Assembly: GCA_015680685.1 (NCBI GenBank)
Contig: MNCI01022757.1
Coordinates: 260,300-324,299 of the forward strand
From: Gnetum montanum
Taxonomy: Eukaryota > Streptophyta > Gnetopsida > Gnetales > Gnetaceae
Length of the DNA stretch: 64,000 bases
Direction: 5' to 3'
The first letter of the stretch is position 1. Each line of letters starts with the position of its first letter. Made by a program: the position numbers and the translations under genes. The notes beneath the pieces were generated by a model. It was given only the letters and a program-made list of their open reading frames with translations. It did not search any database and was not told where the DNA came from. This document shows positions 1 through 10,323 of this stretch, one piece after another.

Positions 1-830
1 CCCTCATTTCTCATCCTAGGCTTAAAGTAGGGAAACTCTGGTAGTTTGATCACTCCAGAGATAGAATATTTTCCATGTGCCGCAGTAGGAGTCCTCAAGT
101 GAATGGATCTTTATTCGAGCAGCTTTGTACCTGAATGCAAGTTGTGTACAGCAATAAAGACGAGCTTTGTGGATAAACCTTGCAATGCATGGAATAGGTT
201 TTATTACATGTTATTTATTACATGCATTAGCATGGCATGAGTACGACTTGATTACGAACATTGACAAATGTGTACGGCTAATCAAGGAATCGGCTACTCA
301 TCACGATTAGTCTCTCTCACCCTTGTCTCCTAGAACACGGGATGAGTATGACTTGATTACGAGCATCTATGGATGTGTATAGCTAGTCAAGGAATCAACT
401 GCTCATCACGTTTAGGCTAATTAGGTGCCTCAGTACGACCACTTTGAGCACGTGCGTTACGTGTGGTGATCCCAATAACGATTAGCATTTGGTAGCCGCA
501 GTTGCATAGTTCAGGGTGTGTACGGTAAGTGGGAACGGATGCTGATGCTAGTTAATTTAAACTTAGTCCTTAGTTAGATTTAGTTAGCTTTCTCAACCCT
601 TCGCTCTTAGCATAGAAGACATAAAACCATAAAAGACCAAAAAAATCATATACCTCGGACTTACTTAACCATACACCATGACAACAAAAAGTAATTCTAG
701 GAAGACAACGAATGATTAACCCCAAGTGTTCCATGGGGCGTTTAGGCATTTAGTCTGCGAAGTTCGACCGGATCACACATGTTACGCTCGTTTCATATGG
801 TTGAGTGTATGGGTATCTCGCCACTCATCA
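1..830 (+). repeat. LTR S1, 3' part of an Athila-family LTR
   Basis: The segment matches the complete solo LTR at 6332-7261 from its transcribed region to the CTCATCA end at 824-830. The first roughly 150 bp (palindrome array and TATA box) lie outside the window. Shared landmarks are a run of 18 bases around position 60-80 (cactccagagatagaatatt), the gaagacaacga block near 700 and the ggttgagtgta block near 800. What follows (position 831 on) is not a primer site but an exon of the T0 antisense gene, so this LTR cuts T0. Whether it is solo or part of a longer element cannot be told from the window. Confidence 0.85.
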
Positions 831-2038
831 CATGGGTAGAGGCCCTAGACAAGATGGAGTTCATATGCAAGATAGCCAAGGAAATCATTGACTAGTTGCA
901 ACAAGTTGCACAAGAGATAAGTAAGAAATTTTTTTCCTATGTCTTAGTCATTTTTCTATGTTATAGGTTGTGTTTATGTTATGGCTATCTTTGGGTTGTA
1001 AAATATGCTTATGCTTGTATTTTATGGTTATGTGTTGCTTGTTGTACCATCTATGGAGTGGGATCCTAGCTAAGACATGGATTTTGACTCATTGTCGAAG
1101 CTTTCCTCTGATGTACAAAGTGTACTCATGAAGTTGTATGAGACTACTATTGATCTAGCAATTTTGTGCACAAAAACTTCATGAAAGATGGAGAGGTCTA
1201 ATGAATCCTTATGGGAGTAGGTATTGGCCTTCAAGAAGGAGACTCAACGGTAGTCTATGAATATTGGAGAACTCCAGGAACATAAGGCCTTTGTGGAGGC
1301 CCAAGTGGACAACTTAGAAAACTTGTATATCAAAGAGATCACGTGGGCTTGCTACTAGAATAACATCCATGACAAGGTGGAACTTTCACTAGTGATGGGA
1401 GAGTAGTAGATCCAAATGGATCTCATCTCCCAAAAGGTCAAGGATTGGAAAGACCACAGTGCATGGTTCTTAGATTGAGGTATGACATAAAAGGACCACA
1501 AATGATATTATAAGGATGATTGAGATGCCTACTTAAAGTGGCTCAAAGAGGAGTCAATTGAATAGCATAAGAGAGCTATTCATATAGGGGATTCAGGTGG
1601 AGAGTGCCTACCAACTCTTTGAGAGCACTCTCACAGTGGAAAAATCTCCTACTCCTCAAATCACCACTATTGTAGGTGAGACTTCTATGGCTACCATCAC
1701 TCAAGAACTACCTACTTAGAACAAAGTGGATGAGACTAACACCCTCATAGACATTGATCTTGGTGATATTGATTAGGCCAATATGATGGAAGACCAGATT
1801 CTCCATCCTTTGGAGAATGGTCTTCAACATATATCCCCAGAGCTGATGGAACTAGATTCCCCACAAGTTTGATGTATTTTATGTTTAAGTTTTATTTTTG
1901 ATCTTTTCTAAATTATAGATTTGGTTGTTGGTTATTGATTGGCTTTGTGTTGTTGTATTTTAGGCATAAGGAGGCATTGGTGACTCCAACAGTGAGGATG
2001 GGAATGATCCATCACATCCTCCTATGGATGTCCCTTAG
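831..2038 (+). pseudogene. T0 antisense-gene remnant (last three exons)
   Basis: This strand is opposite to T0 gag and protease. Three pieces match the T1 antisense gene in order. Positions 831 to about 916 match exon E (W-E-x-x-DK near the start). About 1048-1866 matches exon F (start WDP, middle IQMDL-x-SQKxxDWKD, end with GET and MxEDxxxxLxxGL). Positions 1964-2038 match the short acidic exon G. The intron 1867-1963 (97 bp) starts GTTTGA, ends TTTTAG and sits at the same place as in T1 and T2. The donor after the first piece reads ATAAGT where GTAAGT is expected. Several in-frame stops make it a pseudogene. The protein is rich in charged heptad-like stretches; its function is unknown. Upstream exons are lost to LTR S1. 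Confidence 0.75.
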
Positions 2039-2340
2039 CATTCTCCATCTTCCTACCTCAGCTTGTTGGCTACATGGTTTTTATTTTTGTTGATGGCTAT
2101 TATTAGCCAAGACTATGATATAAATATTTATTATTATTTGGACATTTTTCCACACAATGTGGCTACAACTATGTGTGTTATAAAGATTTTTAAATTGAAA
2201 GTTTTGGTTTTAGTTTTTGCTATATATTATTCTAGTGTTATAAATATTATAAGTGGTTTGTTGATCTTAACTATAAAGTTAAATGACTAAATGATGTGAT
2301 TATAGGCTAAAATGTAAATAGGGTAAAAGAGATATTTGTT

Positions 2341-2516
2341 AGTTTCAGGTCATGGTGGGCACAGGTTATTTAAGTATTTTGGTAGTTTAAGGCCATGGCA
2401 GGCCATGCGATGTTGCCAATTTTAGGCCATGGTGGGCCATGTGACATTGTTAGTTTTAGGCCATGGCAAGTCATCGATGTGTTTACGCTACTAGTTTTAG
2501 GCCATGGTGGGGGTGT
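2341..2516 (-). repeat. Tandem GGCC/TAGTTTTAGGCC repeat of T0
   Basis: Four or so imperfect copies of tagttttaggccatgg followed by a second ggccatg lie between the end of the antisense gene and the end of gag-pro. Read along the gag strand, the core is CCATGGCCTAAAACTA. The same core occurs at the same place in T1 (18898-19075) and T2 (59253-59525). Confidence 0.8.
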
Positions 2517-3115
2517 CATTGAAACAAAACTCATATTTTTTTGACAATTTTTTGTTTTAAATTTTTTATGGATTTTCTATTTTCAAAGGAAAAAAAATTA
2601 ATGCAAATAAAATTAAATGTTTTAGGTTACATGCATAAAAATAAATGTACAAAAATGACACAATAGGTTAGCAAAGAAAATTCAAGATAAAAGGCTATTA
2701 GTACATATGGTGACATGGTCATAAAGGCATGGGGTAGAAGGATTAGGGTGTACACATCACCTATGCAAAATTTTCATAATCTTGGAAAGCTTAGGAAACA
2801 TGTAAGGCCTATTCTACACAAGTCCATACTTGCCATCCCTTTCATTGATGATGTGAAAGGGAGTTCATCCCATACCATGTCCTATTGTCCATTATTATTA
2901 CTTTTGGATTTCTCTACTCTCTTGGGTTGTTGGACTTTGTGGTTGGGAATTTCCTCTTAAAACTCCACTTTAAACCCTTACTCTATATCTACATTGTTGA
3001 TAGCTAGGGGAACTACGTTATCACTATGAATGACGATTTCACCTCCCTTGTAAGGAAGGTGAATCTCTTGGTGGATAGGTAAAGAAATGAATAGTAATTG
3101 AGCTAACCAAGGTCT
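2517..3115. other. Stretch without recognised gene, T0
   Basis: AT-rich sequence that in T0 order lies between the protease remnant and the GGCC repeat. It should contain the degraded C-terminal part of gag-pro, but I cannot align it convincingly to T1 or T2. Confidence 0.4.
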
Positions 3116-3358
3116 TCATAGGATAAGGTTAAACCATGGCATCTCCTCCACCATTAAGAAATTGTTGGTTGTGGGGAATTGCTCCCCCGCCACAAAGTCC
3201 AAGGAGATATATCCCTTAATAGCAACCCTTGATCTGCCGAAGGACTTAAAAGCTATGGCTATCATATGTTGTATTTTCTCAGTTAAGACAAGGTGCTCAA
3301 CAATGGTGCATGGGATAATGTTAGTTGTAGCACTATCATCAACATGTAATTGATGCAC
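3116..3358 (-). pseudogene. T0 retroviral-type aspartic protease remnant
   Basis: An 80-residue open stretch aligns along its length with the T1 protease (about 18095-18335). It has the active-site segment HVDDSATTNIIP, then VEHL-x-L, FKSF, a KGYISLDFVAGEQFP block and VEEMPWFNLIL. The active site reads D-D-S where retropepsins have D-S/T-G; the T1 and T2 equivalents read D-D-G. In the family the domain cleaves the Gag-Pol polyprotein. It lies downstream of T0 gag on the same strand, as expected for gag-pro. Flanking frames are broken. Confidence 0.8.
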
Positions 3359-4299
3359 CTTGTACTACCTTATGCATATGGTTATGAAAAGAGGAGCCCT
3401 AATCACTTTGCCATTTTAGGGGTTGGTCTTAACCTTGCTATTGCTAAACATCAATGATGTTGACCTTTTTTCCCTTGATGAAGAAGGAACCATTATCACA
3501 TGGATGGATTATTCATTAGCATGGATGTTCTTTCTAATGGGAATACATGTCAATATTTTGACTAGCAGTTCGTGATGTGTATTAAAAGTCATGATCAAGT
3601 CATATAGGCTCAAGATTGTATTTTTTGTTTAAGGGACTACTTAACTTGCTTCGTTTCATTAAGGAAGATTTTATCATTGGCTTTGGGCTTGTCTCCCTAG
3701 TTGTGTGTCACTTCCTCCATGCATCCCAAAATGCATACTTTAGCCTTGGATTGTTGTGAGCTCTCCTCTTTCTTACTCTCATGGCTCTTGTGTTCTCACC
3801 ATGGTTTACTTGTAGAAGTAGCATGGGTCATGAAAGTTATGGGTATAGAGGATATGTTAGTGGGCTTTGGTGGATGCACTTTCTTGCATGACTTGGCTTA
3901 TTGGTCATTGTTACTATTGGGGCTATGCTTAGGCTTCTTCCTTTGCTTGGTTGAGGCCTTTTGGTTGTTATCAATTATATAGGAGGAAGAAGCCATCACA
4001 TTGGCCTTCATGGGGGGTTACTGCTTAGTTGTTTGGGATGGTTGGATTATGTTGGGTTGGGGTACCCTAATGACAAAAGGCTCCCTTAGAGGCACTCGTG
4101 ATGTTACTCTCACAACAAAAGAAGGTCTTAAGCTAGTGGAAGCTTAAGAGGACCTTTCATCGTGAGGGGTACCCAGATCATGAACGGTTCCCTCGTTAGT
4201 CTCCAATTGCCATCAATGTTAAATGTTGATATAACATAGGGGTATTTATTACTGTTCAATGGATCCTTATACACTTACATTTACTGTTTCTACAATTGG

Positions 4300-5946
4300 A
4301 CTAGGTTGGAGGCATCTAGGACCAACTCTCCCATATCTATCATTTTCTGTAGGTCATCCTTCAATGTAAGATAGAAGTCTGTGTCATGACTAGGCAGTTG
4401 ATGATAGTGGGGAAGCGATCTAAATTAAACTACCTAGATAGTTGAGGGTCATTCTTTGTTTCTTGAGTGGGAGTTTTGGCTATTTCACATAGCTACTCAT
4501 GTTTCTTTCAAATGACTTTGGTCTAGTGCTTATATTTTATACATCCACTATTCAATAGTTGATCCAGTAGTTCTAATGGCTTCAAAGATAAACTAGCATA
4601 TTTTGTCCTATCCTTTCACTAAAAGTTTGGCCTAGGTGTAGTCAATGTAGTGGCCCTAGAGGTTGATGGTTGGTTGTCTTAGTTGTTAACAAGGGCTTTG
4701 GGTGGGTTGGCCTTTGGTCCTAGTTAGTGGTTTTGGTCTCTTTGGTTATGGTTGCTACAACTACATTGTTTTGCTTACCTCTCTCTTTGTTCCTTCATGT
4801 GTGTTGATTTTCTTATGCCATTTAGGTAGGGTTGTGGTTATCTTTTATGACATCCTTTATTTTTTTGGTTTGGGAGAATTATTGATTAAGTGACTATGGG
4901 TCAAGATAGTACAACTTAGACTTGATAAAGGCATTAACTGATCCCTTGAATATAGCCAAAAGGTGGGTTTCAGCTATAGTCTCTAGTATCTTATTGATCA
5001 GTCTGTTCAATTGGTGGATTAGCTTTTGAAAGGCCTAATCTAGGCCATGTGGTATCCTTGTCAGCTATGGGGCTTTAAAAAATGATTATGACATTTGTTG
5101 GAAGGCTTGTGATCTTGATATCGATTGCTGCATAGAGGGGAGAAGTTACATTATAGCTATAGTTGGTAGACCGAACAAGGAGAAAGATTTTTGTGCTAGT
5201 CTCTAGGGCAAAAACAAAACAAAGAGGGTATGTGACTCCTAGGTTTCTTGGGGTCCCCTGGTGGATCCCATTTGGTTGGTTAATGGGTTTGTTGTGATGA
5301 CAACCACTACTGATGGCTGCATATATTAGGGCTATGTGGTGAAAGACATGGAGATGTTATAGGTTTTTGGTTTTAGCACTAACTAGGTCTAATGCATGGC
5401 TATGAATAGTATGGGTCCAAACATTTTCAAGTAAGGAGGGGACAAAACTATGGAAGAGATGAAAGTGGTGGAGGTAGGCCCTTTTTTCCTAGGGAAGACT
5501 TGTTGGAAAAGTGCACCTAAGACATTTTTGGGCTTAGATTCCATCCTTAATTCATCTTCCTTGTTTGGTTGCCCATTTGAGGTAGACTATCAATCCTCTT
5601 CTTCCATGTCAATTAGATGAGCTAGGATGCTAGCATGGATGTTAAAGAGAGGTATTTGATCGTACAAGGAGGGAATATATTCCTTTACATTGTGATGTAT
5701 GAGCTCAAACTCTCTCTTGGTTTCTACTTTCATTGGCAAAATGAACATGATAGCCTAGATCTTGGCATAAATGAAGTTGTAATGTCCATTTCTTATTGAG
5801 AACTTAGGACTATACCTCCTAAGTCTTAAATATTGTCTACATTTGACTATTGTGGGGTCCTTGGGATCATATATTCTTACAACTTGGTGGCTAGACCCAT
5901 CATTCGTGAAACCAAAAGGCAACTTCATTGATTATTTGAAAGACAT
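4300..5946 (-). pseudogene. T0 gag remnant
   Basis: Three blocks match T1 and T2 gag in order on the minus strand. Near 5946-5580 is the N-terminal domain (FELIHHNVKEYIPSLYDQIP, then an acidic MEEED run; T1 has FELVHRGGQYFTPTAYNIIP and EEEEED). Near 5040-4885 is the capsid-like core (AETHLLAIFKGSV, then FIKSKLYYLDP). Near 4440-4365 is the YHQL-x-SHDTDF block that in T1 forms a C-x2-H-x3-GH-x4-C knuckle; here both cysteines are gone. The ATG proposed is at 5946. Gag would form the particle and bind the genomic RNA. Stops and frame changes are frequent. Confidence 0.75.
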
Positions 5947-6326
5947 GGCTATGATGTTGAAAAAGCCTTGGGACAGGTTATAAAAGATGAAAAAGAGTAA
6001 ATTAGAGTAAGTGAAGTTTAAAAATAACTAAAGGAAGAAAAATGAGTAAAAATAGGCTACTTACTATAAATAGTAAGTGGGGGTTAAGGGAGGTACTCCC
6101 CTTTGCCAAAAATGAAAAGCTGGAAATATGGCTCCAAACCTTACCCATGCTAGGCTTCTTAGCTACACTTACATGGGGTGTAGTAGAGGGAAAGGAAAGG
6201 GGGTTAAGAATAGGGAGATCTTAGACCTTCCTAGTCAATGCTGGTAAAAGGGAAGGGAGCGAGTGGGTGGGGGAAGGGGTTTAGAACTAAAGTGGAAACT
6301 TGGGTTTTCCACTAGAAAATAATTTT
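5947..6326 (-). other. T0 leader, interrupted by solo LTR S2
   Basis: Purine-rich sequence upstream of T0 gag. It continues on the other side of the S2 insertion at 7267. No convincing primer-binding site was found. Confidence 0.4.
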
Positions 6327-6331
6327 AGTAG
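6327..6331. repeat. Target-site duplication of S2, left copy
   Basis: AGTAG immediately before the TGATGAG end of the solo LTR; repeated at 7262-7266. Confidence 0.85.
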
Positions 6332-6340
6332 TGATGAGAC

Positions 6341-6455
6341 GCGATATCGTGTACGCGATATCACAGCCGCTGTGATATGGCATCCCATGTGATATCGCGT
6401 ACGCAATATCGCGTCATCCCCTGCGATATCACGTATGTGATATCACGGTGCACCG
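6341..6455 (+). promoter_or_regulatory. GATATC palindrome array in S2 U3
   Basis: Repeated copies of gcgatatcg(t)gtacgcgatatc and gtgatatc(g/a)cgta units lie directly upstream of the TATA box at 6463. Most copies are self-complementary. This could be a multimerised transcription-factor site or a hairpin-forming segment; the sequence does not say which. Confidence 0.6.
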
Positions 6456-6462
6456 TCATATC

Positions 6463-6470
6463 TATAAATA
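6463..6470 (+). promoter_or_regulatory. TATA box of S2
   Basis: TATAAATA preceded by the palindrome array and followed by a GA-rich stretch; the homologous boxes in A and B read cctataaata in the same context. Confidence 0.65.
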
Positions 6471-7261
6471 AGAGGAGCCTCTTCCTTGTTTCCTCATCCT
6501 AGGCTAGAAGTAGGGAAACTATGGCAGATTGATCACTCCAGAGATAGAATATTTTCCATGTGCCCGCAATAGGAGTCCTAAAGTGAACAGATCTTTATTG
6601 GAGCAACATTGTACCTAAACACAATTTATGTACAGTAATAAAGACGAACTTCCTTGATAAACCTTGTAGTGCATGGAATAGGATTTTATTTAATGTTATT
6701 TATTGCTTTCTCTCTCACCCTTATCTCCTAGTAATGCGGAATGAGTACGACTTGATTACGAGCATTTAAGGATGTGTATGGATAATCAAGGAATGGATGC
6801 TCATCAGACTTAGGCTAGATTAGATTCTCTCAAACCTTTCCTCCTAGTTAAGTGCCTCAGTACGACCACTTCGAGCACATGCATTACGCATGGTGATCCC
6901 AACAATGATTAGCATTTGGTAGCCATGGTTGCATCAATTCAAGGTGTGTACGATAAGTGGGAATGGATGCTGACGCTAGGTAATTTAGACTTAGTTCATT
7001 AGTTAGAGTTAGTAATTAGTTTCTCAACCCTTCACCTCAATAGCATAGGAGATAAAATGTAAAAAGTTATAAAAATCATATACCTCAGACTTACTTAACC
7101 ATACACCGTGACAACTACAAGTAAGTTTGGGAAGACAACGAATGATTAACCCTAAGTCTTCCATGGGGCATGTAGGCACTTAGTTTGTGGAGTTCAACCA
7201 GATCGCACGTGCTACGCTCATATTCGTATGGTTGAGTGTAGGGGTACCTCGTCACTCATCA

Positions 7262-7266
7262 AGTAG
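7262..7266. repeat. Target-site duplication of S2, right copy
   Basis: AGTAG directly after the CTCATCA end of S2. Confidence 0.85.
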
Positions 7267-9110
7267 GCTACCAATTTTCACAGCTAGGAAGGAGGGATGG
7301 AAGTTTGGTTTTGGAAATCACCAATGCTAGAAAATTGGAAAAATATTGGCAACCAAAGGGGAGGAATGGTATCAATCTTAGTGTTGTGCTTTAAAATTCA
7401 TAGCAGGTGTTGTGAAATTTTAAAATCCAAATGCATGTAACTTTCACATTGAGGCTTTTTTTGTACTGGTGTAAGTGGAAACATTGATTTTTGAGAAGAT
7501 TTCAAAGGTTTTTGTTGCATAAATTGAAGATTTTCAAATGAAAGGTAATGTTGGAAATGGGGCAAACAAATTTTGGCAAAGAAATTGGGTGAAGGCCCTT
7601 CTTCTAGCATCATAAAATTGTTGCAACTAGAAAATTCAATCACTAGAAAATCAAAAGGTTTGACATAGTAGCTTTAACCTAGAATCCTCAAAGCCTCTAA
7701 AAACATGAAATTTAAGGCACCCTAGATGGATTTAAAGATCACCTAGAGACTTATGAAATGCAAAATGAGGCTAGAAAAAATAAAAATATCAGACATACAA
7801 ATATGGAAAATTGAAAGTAAATATAAATTACACACAAAACTAAAAATCTAAAACTTTACTAAAAAATAAAGAATAACTTCATGGGATGTGTACACAAAAT
7901 TTACCTATGGAGGAGCAATAGGGGTTCACTTTAACAAGGGTTTAGGGTTCATTGAAGTTGATGTAATCAACTGCATAATCCAAATGTCTTACCACTCTCG
8001 ATGTTATCGAACCTCCTCTGCTACATCTCTAGATCTACAATGTTGGCTACTATTAGGTTTGAGAAAGTGAAGGATTTAGGCTATTAGAGTGCTCTATGCT
8101 AGGAGTTGGAGATCCTAATAGTGTAGTGTAAAAACGTAAAGCTCACAAATCTCAGGCTGGGGGGTTGGGGGGGTGGGGTGTGAGTATGGGGTGGAGGGAG
8201 GAGGGGGAAGGGGGAGGTGGGTAATGGATGTTATAGGTCCATAGGGGTTTCCATGCTAAGGTTCAAGAGACTACAAGTGTGTGAGATTGTAAGAGCTCCT
8301 AATTACCTAAAAATGCCCAAGTGTGGAAATTTCTAAGAGTGTGAAACCTCAAAATGATGTTTGGGATTGGTTTTTATAGGTTTTGGGCCTTCATTTTTGC
8401 TGCAAATTGGCTGTAATTCAGCTAATAAATTGGATCCGAATTGCTACAAATTTTTGTCATGTACAAGTGAGATGGGAGCCTAATTTAGGGGGTTACTATG
8501 TATGGAAAGTGCCAAACCCCCATGGTCATTCCATTTACCATAAGTAGTAATGGGGGCACACTATCTATGTTGGGCCTTCTACCATCCTCACTAGTGTACA
8601 TGATGAATGTTAAAGTGCATGGAATGTTAAAATTTGGTGCATGTGGCATCTATTCTAGGATGATGGAGTGTCCACACTAGGCATGTAGTCTCCACGTTGG
8701 GAATGCAACCTTCATGCTAGGGGTGAAGTTTCTAGGCTAAGCATATCTATGCTAAGGTTTGCCCTTCCACATTAGTAGTAGATGACCCACACCCCTCCAT
8801 CCTAGGAGTAGGTGATATCTACCCCTTACAGGTATTTCCAACATAGAAACGTGTATACCCCCCATAAAACACATCAAATTGCCATTTTTGGCATCCCAAA
8901 AAAGCATTTTTGAATCCCCAAGCCCAAATATAGATAGTACATGAAATTTTCCACTTGGGTCATGAGTTTTTGACTAGTTATGACGCATTTTTAGCTCCAA
9001 AAGTATAAAATATTTGACATTTCCCCTTATGGGTTACAATTTTCACATTTACAATAAAGTTTTGCCTCGGGATTCATGGGGCAAAGGCTACATGATGAAA
9101 GATGGTTACA
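7267..9110. other. Unassigned stretch with G-rich tract
   Basis: Degenerate sequence without a gene I can recognise. Open frames of 60-80 codons here resemble no known family. It presumably continues the leader or LTR of T0 on the left and belongs to a further decayed element on the right. A nearly pure G/T/A tract at 8156-8222 is listed separately. Confidence 0.4.
8156..8222 (+). repeat. G-rich low-complexity tract
   Basis: About 65 bases with many runs of three to seven G separated by one to four other bases, the pattern that can fold as a G-quadruplex. No coding frame is supported through it. Confidence 0.7.
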
Positions 9111-9127
9111 ACATGTAAATTTTGGTG

Positions 9128-9354
9128 GTGTTTTAGTTGAATCTTAACATCTCCTCTGTAACTAAGAAATTAATGGTTGTGGGGAATTGCTTCCTTGCCA
9201 CAAAGTCCAAGGAGATAGATCCCTTGATAGTCCAAGGAGATAGATGACTTGAGAGTAGTGGTTGTTGTATGTTGTTTCTGCTCCATTAGGCCTAGGTGCT
9301 CAATGTTAGTGCATGGGATTATGTTAGTCACATCCCCATCATCTACATGCAACC
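9128..9354 (-). pseudogene. Second protease scrap of a Tat/Ogre-like element
   Basis: The minus strand reads MHVDDGD-x-TNIIPCT, EHLGL and a disturbed downstream part. At the DNA level it is clearly similar to the T0 protease (the stretch ggttgtggggaattgct is shared). It ends exactly where LTR A begins at 9355, so A was inserted into, or joined to, an older element here. A short duplication (gatagat-containing unit near 9213-9250) is visible inside it. Confidence 0.7.
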
Positions 9355-10205
9355 TGATGAGTCATGAATTTGTTAGGCCCTAATATCATATACTCAATGT
9401 CGGAGTTAGGAAGCGATGTTGGATATTTGACATCGTCTCCTTTTGGTTAGCCTATAAATACAACACTTGGATGCATGCTTTAAGAAGAAATAGTGGAAGA
9501 TTGTTTTAGTTCTCATTTTTTGATAGTCCTTCTTATAGTTCTATTATTCCTAATGCATGCCTGCAACGTGATGTTTGTAATTGTATGACACCTTTGTTCG
9601 AGTGTGATGTACTTGGACATGTTACATGACTAGAAATAAAGATCAAGATTACTCCCATCATTGCAACATCCACTTAATTTATTATTACTTTTAATTGTTA
9701 ATTGTTTACTATTTCCATTAGTTAACATTTCAATTTATTACTATTTATTATTCTTGTCATTAAGTAGAATGCATATGCCTTAATCACAAGCATTTAAGTG
9801 TAAGTACTTAGTAATCCAGTAGTGTATTGTTTGGCACACCTAGTGACTTATGCTTGGAAATCCCAGAAGTAGTCTCACAAAGTCTAAGGCATGTATGGAT
9901 GATTAAGAGTGGATCCTCATTGCACGTAGGCTAGTTTAGATTTTACTCTCCATTGTTTAGTAGCTTAATTAATTTACCCCTTTATCATCATTAGGAGAAT
10001 AGTAGAATTAGACATCATATGCCTCACTTTGGACTAATCCATATGTGACAAAGCTACCACTAGTCCAAGTGGGAAGACAACGAACTATAATCAGAACATA
10101 ATGATCTAGATACCACAACTAGTCCCATCCATGGAATTCAACTGGATCATGCATGAATTCTTGTGATTCATATGGTTGAATATAGGGGTACCTTGTTGCT
10201 CATCA
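9355..10205 (+). repeat. LTR of element A, 5' (851 bp)
   Basis: It starts TGATGAGTCATG, ends CTCATCA, and is followed directly by a primer-binding site and gag. The 3' LTR of B (39667-40518) is 852 bp long and aligns throughout. A TATA box (cctataaata) follows a U3 with ATATC/GATGTC motifs. The expected direct repeat of the flanking bases CAACC was not found after 10205, 32884 or 40518. Confidence 0.85.
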
Positions 10206-10206
10206 T

Positions 10207-10224
10207 TGGTGCTATTGTTGGGGA
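10207..10224 (+). promoter_or_regulatory. Primer-binding site of A, tRNA-Asp type
   Basis: TGGTGCTATTGTTGGGGA matches the complement of the plant tRNA-Asp 3' end (TGGCGCCGTTGCCGGGGA) at 13 of 18 positions. All five differences are C-to-T or G-to-A. It lies one base after the LTR, as in Athila and Tat elements. Confidence 0.75.
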
Positions 10225-10323
10225 TGGTGCTAGTTATCTAGATTAGTTATATTATACACAATCACTATAAAGGTATTAATGCTATATCTTTCAAAAAATA
10301 TTAACTCACACACACCATGAACA

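Larger units (their letters stand above)
6332..7261 (+). mobile_element. Solo LTR S2 (930 bp)
   Basis: The unit begins TGATGAG and ends CTCATCA, a perfect 7 bp terminal inverted repeat, and is flanked by AGTAG on both sides. It is therefore a complete LTR left after recombination between the two LTRs of an element. U3 holds an array of GATATC-centred palindromes (6341-6455), then a TATA box at 6463-6470. Sequence and orientation relate it to the LTRs of A, B and D (shared gaagacaacga and gttgagtgtaggggtacct blocks) and it is nearly identical in plan to S1. Confidence 0.92.

Noticed and set aside
1-7261. LTR S1 and S2 as the two LTRs of a single element containing T0
   Set aside because: S2 has its own AGTAG duplication on both sides, there is no primer site after S1 nor polypurine tract before S2, and the LTR family is that of A/B and not of the Tat/Ogre-like interior.
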